62,245 nucleotides of DNA from JAFGMQ01 sp036733345 (lineage in GTDB: Bacteria > Desulfobacterota > DSM-4660 > Desulfatiglandales > Desulfatiglandaceae), in NCBI GenBank assembly GCA_036733345.1, contig DAINAR010000015.1, positions 1 through 62,245 on the forward strand, in the 5' to 3' direction. The notes beneath the pieces are model-generated. The model worked only from the letters and a program-made list of their open reading frames with translations, did no database searches and was not told where the DNA came from. Shown in pieces: positions 16,511 through 25,758 of the stretch. Position numbers and translations under genes: made by a program. The number at the start of each line of letters is the position of its first letter. The first letter of the stretch is position 1.

Positions 16511-17353
16511 ATGGAAATAATTAAAGCTGCTGCGCAGATGCAAGTGACTTCGGAATCATTAAGGTGCTCAGGTCAAGCGATTGCCTTTGTGCCCACCATG
16601 GGTTTTCTGCATGAAGGGCACATTGAGTTGATGCGCACAGGAAAACATTATTCAGATAAACTTGTTATTAGTATTTTTGTCAATCCGACACAATTCGGGC
16701 CAAATGAAGACTTCAAGCACTACCCTAGAGATACTGAAGGTGATTTGAAAAAGGCTGATAGCGCGGGAGTAGATATTGTTTTTTTCCCCTCTGTAGAAGA
16801 CATGTATCCTCAAGGGTTTCAAAGCACAGTCCATATTGAAAAGCTTCCTAAACACCTCTGCGGCCTTTCAAGGCCAGGGCATTTTGATGGTGTTACAACA
16901 GTAGTTGCCAAACTGTTCAACATAGTGAAGCCTCATGTCGCCATCTTTGGCAGCAAGGACTATCAGCAATTGCTTGTTATCCGCAGAATGGTTAAAGACC
17001 TTAACATGGATTTACAGATTCTCGATGTTCCTACTGTCAGGGAGCCGGATGGTCTTGCTATGAGTTCCAGGAACAAGTATCTCAGTCCTGAGGAAAGAAA
17101 ATCCGCACTTTGTCTGAAGAAGGCGATTGAGCTATCGGAAAAATTGTTTAAAGAAGGGCAAAGAGATGCAAATATCTTAAAAAATGAGATGGAATTACTG
17201 ATAAACAGTAATCCTTTTACAGATATAGATTACATCAGCATTTGTGATCCGGAAACACTTGAAGCTTTGCAGACCATTGGCGGTGAAGCTCTTATAGCCT
17301 TAGCTGTAAGGGTTGGAAAGACAAGATTGATAGATAATTGTACGCTGAGATAA
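16511..17353 (+). CDS. panC: Pantothenate synthetase
   Basis: A 280-residue cytoplasmic enzyme that joins pantoate and beta-alanine with ATP to form pantothenate. The nucleotidyl transferase HIGH-type motif HEGH is at 34-37 within PTMGFLHEGH; FGSKDYQQL and MSSRNKYLSPEER are the other standard blocks. AGGA precedes the ATG. panB and panD are not in this window, so the rest of the pathway lies elsewhere. Length matches the family. Confidence 0.96.
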   Translation: MEIIKAAAQMQVTSESLRCSGQAIAFVPTMGFLHEGHIELMRTGKHYSDKLVISIFVNPTQFGPNEDFKHYPRDTEGDLKKADSAGVDIVFFPSVEDMYPQGFQSTVHIEKLPKHLCGLSRPGHFDGVTTVVAKLFNIVKPHVAIFGSKDYQQLLVIRRMVKDLNMDLQILDVPTVREPDGLAMSSRNKYLSPEERKSALCLKKAIELSEKLFKEGQRDANILKNEMELLINSNPFTDIDYISICDPETLEALQTIGGEALIALAVRVGKTRLIDNCTLR

Positions 17354-17640
17354 CATCATAAGATTAAGTTATTATACTTATATTGAAGAGTGCTGTTTGG
17401 AAAAATTTCAGACTTCTGAATCTTATATCAAAAGTTTAATAAAGGAAATAAAAGGAATTTTGATAAGATATAAGGTTATATGATGTAATTGGAAAAGATT
17501 TTTCCCCTCGGTCTAAGCGAACAAATACTTACATAAATATTGTCATTTCGAATCACGCTTTAACGTGAAGCTAAATCTTGAATGAAAAAAGATCTATTAT
17601 TAATTTCGACAGCACTTAAGTGACTAAAAGGAGATCCAAT

Positions 17641-18807
17641 ATGAAAACTTCAGATTTTTTATTTACCTCGGAATCAATGACCGAGGGACATCCGGATAAG
17701 GTTGCGGACCAGATATCGGATCATGTTCTGGATGAAATCCTCAAGCAGGATCCAAAGGGACGTGTGGCCTGTGAGACATTGGTTACTACTGGAATGGCCA
17801 TAATTGCAGGTGAAATTACGACAAGTGCATATGTGGATTTTCCGGATGTGGTCAGGCAGACCATAAAAGATATTGGGTATAATAACTCATCCATGGGTTT
17901 TGACTGGGAAACATGCGCTGTTCTGTCGACGATTGACAAACAGTCCGCTGATATTGCCGCGGGAGTAGATGAAGACACAGGGCTTTTTAAAGAACAGGGT
18001 GCTGGAGACCAGGGACTAATGTTTGGCTATGCATGCAATAATACACCGACACTCATGCCTATGCCGATATTCCTGGCCCATCGTCTGACTCAAAGGCTGG
18101 ACCACGTTCGAAAATCAGGACGGCTTCCATGGCTAAGGCCTGACGGGAAGTCACAGGTAACAGTTGAATATGAGGAGGGCAAGCCTTTCAGAGTACACAC
18201 GGTTGTTATAGCCGCTCAGCATGATCCTGATGTGCATTACGATACCCTTCGTCAGGCGATTATTGAAGAAGTGATCAGGGAAACCATCAATAAGGAATTG
18301 ATTGATGATGAAACAGAATATTTCATTAATACAACAGGCAGGTTTGTAATCGGCGGGCCCATGGGGGACTGCGGCCTTACAGGGCGTAAGATCATAGCAG
18401 ATACCTATGGAGGCTTTGGCTATCATGGCGGCGGAGCGTTTTCAGGTAAAGATCCCTCCAAAGTGGACAGAAGTGCATCATATATGTGTCGATATATCGC
18501 AAAAAATATCGTGGCCGCGGGATTGGCCGAGAAGTGTGAAATACAGGTTGCATATACTATAGGAAGAGCCGAGCCGATTTCAGTTGTAGTTGGCACTTAT
18601 GGCACAGGTGTAATATCTAATCTGGAATTAATTGAAATAGTGAAAAAGGTATTTGATCTTCGTCCGGCTGCAATCATTGAAAAACTGGATCTTTTGAGAC
18701 CTATTTACAGAAAAACCTGTAATTACGGGCATTTCGGAAGGGAACTTCCTGAATTTACATGGGAAAAGACTGATATGGTTGATGAACTGAAAAAAGCTGT
18801 GTCCTGA
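17641..18807 (+). CDS. metK: S-adenosylmethionine synthetase
   Basis: A 388-residue enzyme making SAM from methionine and ATP. Signatures are TEGHPDKVADQ at 14-24 (H17 and D19 at the active site), GAGDQGLMFGYA near 120-131 and the P-loop GGGAFSGKDPSKVDRS near 260-275. The ATG at 17641 is used because AAAGGAGA lies just upstream; an in-frame start at 17620 has no such site. The 287-bp gap before it holds a common short repeat (GTCATTTCGAATCACGCTTT, near 17541) and no recognisable SAM riboswitch. ahcY follows, giving the SAM-to-SAH-to-homocysteine cycle. Confidence 0.97.
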   Translation: MKTSDFLFTSESMTEGHPDKVADQISDHVLDEILKQDPKGRVACETLVTTGMAIIAGEITTSAYVDFPDVVRQTIKDIGYNNSSMGFDWETCAVLSTIDKQSADIAAGVDEDTGLFKEQGAGDQGLMFGYACNNTPTLMPMPIFLAHRLTQRLDHVRKSGRLPWLRPDGKSQVTVEYEEGKPFRVHTVVIAAQHDPDVHYDTLRQAIIEEVIRETINKELIDDETEYFINTTGRFVIGGPMGDCGLTGRKIIADTYGGFGYHGGGAFSGKDPSKVDRSASYMCRYIAKNIVAAGLAEKCEIQVAYTIGRAEPISVVVGTYGTGVISNLELIEIVKKVFDLRPAAIIEKLDLLRPIYRKTCNYGHFGRELPEFTWEKTDMVDELKKAVS

Positions 18808-18901
18808 ATGAGTCTATTGCCAGGTTTCTATAATAAACATGTGAAGATCTCTAAAAACAAGCTTTAGTAACCCATTAAAATATAGACACGGAGTTTAGAA
18901 A

Positions 18902-20227
18902 ATGGATTATGATATCAAAGACATAAATCTTGCTGGAAAGGGCAGGCTGAGAATAGAATGGGCTGAGAAGAGTATGGCCGTACTTGGAATTATAAGAGAG
19001 AGGTTTTTGAAAGAAAGGCCTCTTGAAGGATTAAGACTCTCGGCATGCCTGCATGTTACCACTGAGACAGCCAGCCTTGTTAAGACATTGAAGGCAGGAG
19101 GAGCTGATGTAGTAGTCTGTGCATCTAACCCTTTGTCAACGCAGGATGATGTGGCTGCCTGTCTTGTAGCTGATGATGATATCCCTGTATTTGCTATTAA
19201 GGGTGAAGATCATAAGACTTATTACAGCCATATCCTTTCAGCTTTAAAACACAGACCTCATTTAACGATGGACGATGGCGCGGACCTGGTGAGCTCTATC
19301 CATTTTATCGCTCTTAATAAGTGGAATGAATTGGAACCTTCTGTAAATGAATGGGCAAGGAATCTGCCTGAAGATCAAAGGAAAGGGTTTCTCTCAAATG
19401 TTATGGGTGGAACCGAGGAAACAACAACCGGTGTAATTAGGCTCAGAAGCATGGAGAGAGACGGTGTTTTACAGTTTCCTATCATTTCAGTAAATGATGC
19501 AGATACCAAGCACCTTTTTGATAACCGTTACGGGACAGGCCAGAGTACCCTGGACGGAATCATAAGGGCCACAAATCGGCTGATTGCAGGAAGCTTTTTT
19601 GTTGTCAGCGGTTATGGTTGGTGCGGGAGAGGGGTTGCAGCCAGGGCCAAAGGCCATGGAGCCCATGTTATTGTGTGCGAAGTTGATCCACTGCGAGCCC
19701 TTGAAGCGGTGATGGATGGTTTTCAGGTTATGCCGATCGCTCAGGCTGCCCCTCTGGGGGATTTTTTCTGTACACTGACTGGTGATATAAATGTGATCAG
19801 GATGGAACATTTCCTTTTAATGAAAGATGGCGCAATTATCTCAAATTCGGGACATTTTGATGTTGAACTGGATTTGAAAGGCCTTTCAGAAGATGCTGCC
19901 AGTACGCGTAAGATCAGAGATTTTGTGGAAGAATTTACTCTCAGTAATGGCAGAAAAATTTATCTGCTTGGAGAAGGCCGGCTCATAAATCTGGCAGCTG
20001 CTGAGGGGCATCCATCCAGCGTTATGGATATGAGCTTTGCAAATCAGGCCCTGTCGGCTGAATTCATGTCAAAGGAACATTCGAAAATGGAGAATAGGGT
20101 TTACCCCGTACCAGCGGAAATTGATAAGGAGATCGCAAGGCTGAAACTGAAATCCATGGGTGTTGAGATTGATGTCCTTACCAGGGAACAGGAAGATTAC
20201 CTTTCTTCATGGGAAATAGGGACTTAG
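18902..20227 (+). CDS. ahcY: Adenosylhomocysteinase
   Basis: A 441-residue NAD-dependent hydrolase that splits S-adenosylhomocysteine into adenosine and homocysteine, removing the product that inhibits methyltransferases. The N-terminal part has LSACLHVTTETASLVKTL and the NAD-binding loop is VVSGYGWCGRGVAARAKG near 232-249. The C-terminus has EGRLINLAAAEGHPSSVMD. It lacks the roughly 40-residue insertion of the longer eukaryote-like form. CGGAG precedes the ATG. The 95-bp gap from metK and the shared direction suggest cotranscription. Confidence 0.96.
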   Translation: MDYDIKDINLAGKGRLRIEWAEKSMAVLGIIRERFLKERPLEGLRLSACLHVTTETASLVKTLKAGGADVVVCASNPLSTQDDVAACLVADDDIPVFAIKGEDHKTYYSHILSALKHRPHLTMDDGADLVSSIHFIALNKWNELEPSVNEWARNLPEDQRKGFLSNVMGGTEETTTGVIRLRSMERDGVLQFPIISVNDADTKHLFDNRYGTGQSTLDGIIRATNRLIAGSFFVVSGYGWCGRGVAARAKGHGAHVIVCEVDPLRALEAVMDGFQVMPIAQAAPLGDFFCTLTGDINVIRMEHFLLMKDGAIISNSGHFDVELDLKGLSEDAASTRKIRDFVEEFTLSNGRKIYLLGEGRLINLAAAEGHPSSVMDMSFANQALSAEFMSKEHSKMENRVYPVPAEIDKEIARLKLKSMGVEIDVLTREQEDYLSSWEIGT

Positions 20228-20366
20228 AGATCGCTGAGTTATTGCCATCACCCATTGCAGGGGCCTTGAGTTCGCCACAAAGTTTGCCGAGTAAAAGCTG
20301 GAAGAGGAATTCCTGTTTTTTCAGCCTTCTGTCCCTTTTAACATTTTCTGATGCTTTGTCCGGCCT

Positions 20367-22493
20367 ATGACAGTCAAACGAGTTCTTATCTTAGCTCCAG
20401 TAATACTAATCATTTTGTTGATCCAGTCATATTTCTGGATCCCCACCTATGATGAACAGACGCGAGGTAATCCTGAGCGTCTGCATGAATTTATTACCGC
20501 ATCCACCGGTGATGCCAGCATTCTTAATCCAATCCTTTCAGCGGATTCGGCAAGCAGCCAGATCGAATCAATGGTCTTTGAAGGCCTCATAGATCGTGGT
20601 AAGGACTTGCGTTTCAGAGGGCGTCTTGCTGTTAAATGGGATATATTCGAGGAGGCCTACTTTTATGTAAATGAATCAGCTGTCATTCCGTCCGCAGGAA
20701 AGGCGAGTGCAGAGTCAGTGGCTGACCTGATCAGAGACGAAGTACAAAAAACTGATGCTATATCAGATCCTGGATTGAAAGCAGCTCTGGATTCCATAAA
20801 GGAGGTTTCTGTTCTTCCTCCAAGTGAATTTACAGTAACCAAAGATGAAAAGGGAGATAAAGGGGACAGAAAAATTGATCTCCACGTAAATTCACCTGCC
20901 AGGATTAAACTCGTCCTTGCAAAAGTAGATCAGGACCTTTTCAGGAATCTTACAAAAATCCTTGGTAAAGATTATTTTTCTTTTTTTCAGGGAGAAAAAT
21001 ACCTGACATGTGATTCCGAAATAGAGAAGAACAAAATTTCTGAATACGCCAATGAAATTCTGCCATCTACAGAGCACAATCCTGTTTTGGTTTTTTACCT
21101 CCGTCCAGATATTAGATTTCATGACGGCCACGTATTTGATGCCCATGATGTGAAGTTTACATACGATGCAATAATGAATCCCAAAAACCTGTCCCCGCGC
21201 ATTGCTGATTACGAACCGGTCAAGGGTGTTGAAGTGATTGATCCCCTTACAGTACGAATCGTTTATAAGCGTCTTTACTCTCCCGCACTTGCTACGTGGG
21301 GAATGGGTATTTTGCCGGAACACCTCCTTAATGAGAAAGCAATACGAAAAGAGGCTGTTTCTCAGGGCAAGGATCCTCAGACATTTTCAATAAGACAGAG
21401 TTCATTCAATCGTCATCCAATAGGATGCGGACCTTTTCAGTTTGTGGAGTGGAAATCGGATCAGTACATAACTCTTGACAGGTTTAATGATTACTGGGAG
21501 GGAACACCAAATTATAAAAAGTATGTCTTTCGTATCGTACCTGATTTATTGACCCAGGAAATGGAATTTTATGCCGGCACTGTTGATAATTACGGTGTCC
21601 AGCCTTACCAGGTTAAACGTTTAAAATCAGATCCCAGATTTCAGAGCTTTTCCGGTGTTTCTTTCGGTTATACCTATATTGGATACAACATGCGCAGAAG
21701 TCCATTCGATGATCTCAGGGTCCGTTTAGCCCTTGGAATGGCCATTGATGTAGATAAGATCATCAGCTATGTTCTGTATGGAGAGGGTGAACGGATTACG
21801 GGGCCATTTGTCAAGCAGACAGATTTTTATAACCGCGATATAAAGCCTGTTCCATATAATCCTGAAGGGGCACTTGCATTGCTTAAAGAGGCGGGCTGGG
21901 AGCCGAATAGAGACGGATGGCTTGAAAAAAGCGGGAAAAGATTGCAATTCACTCTCATTACAAACAGCGGTAATGATCTTCGCAAGGCGATACTTGCTAT
22001 TGCTCAGGATTCATGGAAGCAGATAGGTATTGACGTTAGCACTGACATTATAGAATGGTCGGTATTTATTAAAGAGAGAGTAAATAAAGCAGACTTTGAC
22101 GCCCTGATACTCGGTTGGAGCATGGGTATTGAGCCTGATCTGTATCAGATTTGGCACTCGAGTCAGACTCACCCTTATGAACTAAATTTCGTAGGATATG
22201 AAAACGACGATGTCGACGATCTTATTATTAAGATAAGGCAGGAATATGATCATGCTGAACAGGTGAAATACTGCCACAGCCTTCATGAGATAATAGCCCG
22301 CGAACAGCCCTACACGTTTTTATATGTAAACAAATGGACAGCGGTTTTAGACAAAAGGATTGTAATAATGAAAAAAAATGATCAGGGTGATATAGTCTAC
22401 GAAAAAATAGAGCCGACCAAGACCGGTAATTATCTCTTTGATTTTAATAAGTGGGCAAAGATACCGGAGAGTCCGGTCTTTGCTGTGGATTGA
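20367..22493 (+). CDS. Family 5 (oligopeptide/dipeptide-type) substrate-binding protein, membrane anchored
   Basis: A 708-residue SBP_bac_5 protein. One hydrophobic segment at about 6-26 with no lipobox suggests an uncleaved membrane anchor or signal peptide. The ligand-binding fold follows: DASILNPILSADSASSQ, FYLRPDIRFHDGHVFDAHDV near 235-255, and the family motif RLALGMAIDVDKII near 453-466. It is longer than typical DppA/OppA (about 540), with extra sequence at about 80-220. It is followed by two permease genes of the matching class. Substrate is unknown: peptides, nickel or other solutes are possible. Confidence 0.88.
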   Translation: MTVKRVLILAPVILIILLIQSYFWIPTYDEQTRGNPERLHEFITASTGDASILNPILSADSASSQIESMVFEGLIDRGKDLRFRGRLAVKWDIFEEAYFYVNESAVIPSAGKASAESVADLIRDEVQKTDAISDPGLKAALDSIKEVSVLPPSEFTVTKDEKGDKGDRKIDLHVNSPARIKLVLAKVDQDLFRNLTKILGKDYFSFFQGEKYLTCDSEIEKNKISEYANEILPSTEHNPVLVFYLRPDIRFHDGHVFDAHDVKFTYDAIMNPKNLSPRIADYEPVKGVEVIDPLTVRIVYKRLYSPALATWGMGILPEHLLNEKAIRKEAVSQGKDPQTFSIRQSSFNRHPIGCGPFQFVEWKSDQYITLDRFNDYWEGTPNYKKYVFRIVPDLLTQEMEFYAGTVDNYGVQPYQVKRLKSDPRFQSFSGVSFGYTYIGYNMRRSPFDDLRVRLALGMAIDVDKIISYVLYGEGERITGPFVKQTDFYNRDIKPVPYNPEGALALLKEAGWEPNRDGWLEKSGKRLQFTLITNSGNDLRKAILAIAQDSWKQIGIDVSTDIIEWSVFIKERVNKADFDALILGWSMGIEPDLYQIWHSSQTHPYELNFVGYENDDVDDLIIKIRQEYDHAEQVKYCHSLHEIIAREQPYTFLYVNKWTAVLDKRIVIMKKNDQGDIVYEKIEPTKTGNYLFDFNKWAKIPESPVFAVD

Positions 22494-22519
22494 TAAAAGG
22501 AGCTGGTGAGGGATTTATA

Positions 22520-23479
22520 ATGCTGTCTTTTTTTGGAAGGAGTATCATACAAAAGATTATAACACTCTTTTTCGTTTCAGTTGTTTCTTTTCTGATTATA
22601 CATATTGCTCCTGGAGAACCCAGCCAGGTTGATCCTCTGAATCCCAAATTTACACCTGAACTTGTAGAACGGTTTCGGAAAGAATTCCATCTGGATAAAC
22701 CTCTTTATTCTCAGTATCTGCTTTTTTACAGGGATCTTTTCACCGGTAAAACGGTTTCATGGAAAGATAGCCAGCCAGTGCTCAATAAAATATGGGAGCG
22801 ATTTTTAAACAGTCTTCCCTTGTTTATCGTGGGTACTATAATTACATGGACCCTTTCCTTTCCCATCGGAATACGTTCGGCCCTTTTCAGAGGCGGAGTT
22901 TATGATCGCAGTGTAACCTTCTTGTCTTATCTCTTGATATCAATACCCGGTTTCTTTTTTGCCTATATTCTGATTATATTCGTTGTTAACAGTTTTCATG
23001 TGCCGGTCATAGGCATGGAAACCTTTGGCCTGGGCACCTCGGCATGGCCAACTGTGATTATGGACCGTATCTGGCACCTTCTGCTGCCATCGGTCCTGGG
23101 GGCAACAGGAGGTATCGCTGTCCTCTCGAGGTATGTTCGCAGCCAGATGCTTGAGGTCGAAGGGCAGGATTATATTCGCACTGCCAAAGCAAAAGGCCTT
23201 AGTCCTGATCTTGTTCATTATAAACATGCGCTTCGCAATGCCCTGCTTCCTTTTGTGACCATGTTCGGGTTGATACTCCCGGGGTTGATAGGCGGCTCTG
23301 TGATAATTGAATCTATATTTTCGTGGCCCGGAATGGGAAGGATGGCCTATGAGGCCATCCTTGCAAGAGATTATCCTGTTATACTGACTATTAACTTTGT
23401 CTCTGCAGTACTGGTCCTGGCCGGTACCTTTATCTCTGATCTTCTTTATATGATAGTTGACCCGAGGATACGGCTGTGA
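22520..23479 (+). CDS. ABC transporter permease, DppB/OppB type
   Basis: A 319-residue inner membrane protein with about six helices. It starts MLSFFGRSIIQKIIT and carries the cytoplasmic EAA-loop stretch GQDYIRTAKAKGLSP near 215-230 for contact with an ATPase. SIFSWPGMGRMAYEAI near the end is typical of DppB. I start it at 22520, where GGTGAGGGA lies upstream; the longer frame from 22451 would overlap the binding protein gene. Its stop overlaps the start of the next permease. Confidence 0.92.
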   Translation: MLSFFGRSIIQKIITLFFVSVVSFLIIHIAPGEPSQVDPLNPKFTPELVERFRKEFHLDKPLYSQYLLFYRDLFTGKTVSWKDSQPVLNKIWERFLNSLPLFIVGTIITWTLSFPIGIRSALFRGGVYDRSVTFLSYLLISIPGFFFAYILIIFVVNSFHVPVIGMETFGLGTSAWPTVIMDRIWHLLLPSVLGATGGIAVLSRYVRSQMLEVEGQDYIRTAKAKGLSPDLVHYKHALRNALLPFVTMFGLILPGLIGGSVIIESIFSWPGMGRMAYEAILARDYPVILTINFVSAVLVLAGTFISDLLYMIVDPRIRL

Positions 23480-24642
23480 TGTTAACGACTCATGCAGAAA
23501 GCTCTTTTCTTGAGGAACCTCTTGTTCCGAGACGAACAGGGTTTCAGGAATTCTGGCTGGTATTCAAAAAAAACAGACTTGCCATAATAGGCCTTTTCAT
23601 GTTTTGTATATTTTTTCTTGCTGCCATTCTCGGCCTGCTTGCAACTTCAGGACATGATCCTGTTTTTAATCCGGCCATTGTCCGCCTGCAGGAAAAACTA
23701 TTGCCGCCTATGTCAAAACCGGATTATGAGACTTTGAGGCCTGAAGAAATCCCATACTTCGGGCTTTATGTTCTGGGCACAGATGATTTGGGAAGGGACG
23801 TTTTTGCAAGAATGTTCCAGGGGGCCTGGGTTTCATTAACCGTTGGATTCGTGGCAGTTTTGATATCGGTTATCGTTGGCATAATCATGGGAGGAATGGC
23901 CGGTTATTTTGGACATAAGAATATTTATCTCGATAATCTTCTATTTTTTATATTTATCCTTTCAGGTTTGACTATGTTCCTAATCGGTCAATCGCTTGCG
24001 GGATTAATAGCTCTTATTCCAATAATACTGCACTTTGTTTTTAAAGGCCTGTTAAGGAGTATGCATATCATAAAGATTTGGACATGGTGGAAAAAGATAC
24101 TCCACAAACAGGTTTTCTCCATAGATACACTGATAATGCGTATCGTGGATATCATGTTATGCTTTCCGAGCTTTTTTTTGATACTGACCGTAGTTGCCCT
24201 GCTCCCGGCAAGCATATACAACATAATGATAGTAATCGGCTTGACAAGCTGGATGGGAACTACGCGGTTTGTGAGGGCCGAATTTCTGTCTTTGAGAGAC
24301 CAGGATTTCGTGACCGCTGCAAGGGCTCTCGGCCTCAGTGATTTACGGATTATTTTCCGCCATATAATGCCTAATGCAATTGCCCCTGTTCTTGTATCAT
24401 CCACTATTGGGGTTGCTACGGCCATCTTAACTGAAGCGGGTTTGAGTTTTCTTGGATTTGGAGTCCCGCCACCGCATGCTACATGGGGCAATATTCTTTC
24501 TGATGGCAAAGCATTTATTTTTGATGCCCCCTGGCTTACATTTATTCCAGGATTTGCTATTTTGATTGCAGTGCTTTCCTTCAACCTGTTTGGAGAAGGG
24601 CTAAGGGATACTCTGAATCCAAAACTCCGGGAGAGGCAGTGA
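23479..24642 (+). CDS. ABC transporter permease, DppC/OppC type
   Basis: A 387-residue permease, about 80-90 residues longer than standard DppC. It begins with the N-terminal OppC_N segment (FQEFWLVFKKNRLAIIGL), has LGTDDLGRDVFARMFQGAW near 95-113 and the EAA loop RDQDFVTAARALGLSD near 275-290. The extra length is an insertion around 155-215 (LLFFIFILSG to the KILHKQVFSID stretch). The ATG at 23479 overlaps the previous stop (TGATG); GTG at 23476 is an alternative. No ATPase genes follow, so the energising subunits must be encoded elsewhere or be shared. Confidence 0.9.
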   Translation: MLTTHAESSFLEEPLVPRRTGFQEFWLVFKKNRLAIIGLFMFCIFFLAAILGLLATSGHDPVFNPAIVRLQEKLLPPMSKPDYETLRPEEIPYFGLYVLGTDDLGRDVFARMFQGAWVSLTVGFVAVLISVIVGIIMGGMAGYFGHKNIYLDNLLFFIFILSGLTMFLIGQSLAGLIALIPIILHFVFKGLLRSMHIIKIWTWWKKILHKQVFSIDTLIMRIVDIMLCFPSFFLILTVVALLPASIYNIMIVIGLTSWMGTTRFVRAEFLSLRDQDFVTAARALGLSDLRIIFRHIMPNAIAPVLVSSTIGVATAILTEAGLSFLGFGVPPPHATWGNILSDGKAFIFDAPWLTFIPGFAILIAVLSFNLFGEGLRDTLNPKLRERQ

Positions 24643-24665
24643 ATACCTTTAATAATTGGCCAAAT

Positions 24666-25181
24666 CTACGTCTTTGAAAACCAGCTCTTTATTAATCCCT
24701 TTAAGGTGGCGCGTCCAGTAAGATTTTCGGAATTCTTTTTATCCAATTCGCGGTATTTTTTGATGATAGCCCAGATCCCCTGGTCAAAAATACGTATCAT
24801 TTTATTAATGCTTTCAACTGACTTTTGAAGATCAAGCCCTGTTACAACGAGGGATTTGGATTCTGTAATAATCCACATCTGCCTTCTTAAGATTACGAGC
24901 TTGTAGATAACCTCTTCCAGAGGTACTCCTTCTCTGTACCTTTTTGTGGCAAACTTTTCGAAATATTCGAACATTTCTTTGTACGGCGGTTTGCAAAAAT
25001 ATATATTGCGGAGATTCCTGAAAAATTCCATTGAACGGGAAACGCATTCCTCCTCAGACAAGGAATGGTACCATGGTGTTCTGGAGCTTTCCCTTAGATG
25101 TTTGCATGCCAGCCTTGAAATTTCTTCTGCATGCCTCTCGGTTTCAGTCATCAGTTTGTCAGCGAAACCTAGAACGCTCAT
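24666..25181 (-). CDS. RsbRD-type sensor N-terminal domain protein
   Basis: A 171-residue, mostly helical cytoplasmic protein. The segment WYHSLSEEECVSRSMEFFRN followed by YFEKFATKRYREGVPLEEVI and LVILRRQMW matches the pattern I know from the RsbRD_N domain, normally fused to STAS or kinase domains. Here it stands alone. GGGGG lies just before the ATG (reverse strand). It is convergent with the ABC permease gene (23-bp gap). The next gene on its strand is the GcvH-like gene 577 bp upstream. Assignment is moderate; the role is unknown. Confidence 0.6.
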   Translation of the reverse strand: MSVLGFADKLMTETERHAEEISRLACKHLRESSRTPWYHSLSEEECVSRSMEFFRNLRNIYFCKPPYKEMFEYFEKFATKRYREGVPLEEVIYKLVILRRQMWIITESKSLVVTGLDLQKSVESINKMIRIFDQGIWAIIKKYRELDKKNSENLTGRATLKGLIKSWFSKT

Positions 25182-25758
25182 AAAGTCCCCCTTTCATCCC
25201 ATTTAAATTAAATGTGATTGGCCAGATAATATTAAAGAATTCAATTTCCTTGCCGGTATTACGGAAGAAGTCTGATAAAGAAAAGGTAAATCTTCAAACA
25301 GAAAACACATAATAGCCGGAAGATTTTTTATATTATTTCAAAATTCGTGCGATTTTTGATTTGATTGTTTTTTCGTATTTTTCCTTCACCTGATTTAAAG
25401 GCATGTTTAAAACATACAGCGACTGCAATGTCAATTCAGATGAACAAGGAATGCAGGAATTTTTAAAATGGAAGATATAATCCAATATTCAATCAAAATA
25501 CTCAAGTTTTTTTTCCATCTTTGCACTATTATGTTTCAGATTGCACTTATTGGATGTTCAGCTTTTATAATCCGGCTCGAGATAAGGACAAAATGGATTG
25601 AAAATCAATATTTGCCTGCCCGGCGTATTATACATGCCTGGGCAGGCAAATAAATGAGATAATATCAAATGTTCTGGCAGGAGGTAAATTTGACGGCCTC
25701 ATGATTTTCTTTATAAAGTTATAAAGTTCTGAAAATCGGACTTAAAGAATTGAGTTTA
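25182..25758. other. AT-rich intergenic region with one perfect dyad
   Basis: This gap of 577 bp lies between two minus-strand genes. A 61-codon open frame (25468-25653, plus strand) has a hydrophobic middle but no ribosome site, and its end is part of the dyad at 25609-25652, so I do not call it a gene. A promoter for the RsbRD-like gene should lie near 25200-25300 but no clear match was seen. Confidence 0.5.
25609..25652. terminator. Perfect 13-bp inverted repeat, possible terminator
   Basis: TATTTGCCTGCCC at 25609-25621 pairs exactly with GGGCAGGCAAATA at 25640-25652 across an 18-base spacer. GC-rich inside and A/T-rich at the ends, it can act as an intrinsic terminator in either direction. 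It lies about 107 bp beyond the stop of the GcvH-like gene (minus strand). A transposon end or protein-binding site is the alternative. Confidence 0.45.

Noticed and set aside
17354..17640. Possible SAM or SAH riboswitch before metK
   Set aside because: I looked for conserved SAM-I/II/III and SAH core patterns in the 287-bp leader and found none; the stretch holds a common short repeat (near 17541) and AT-rich sequence. A covariance-model scan would be decisive.
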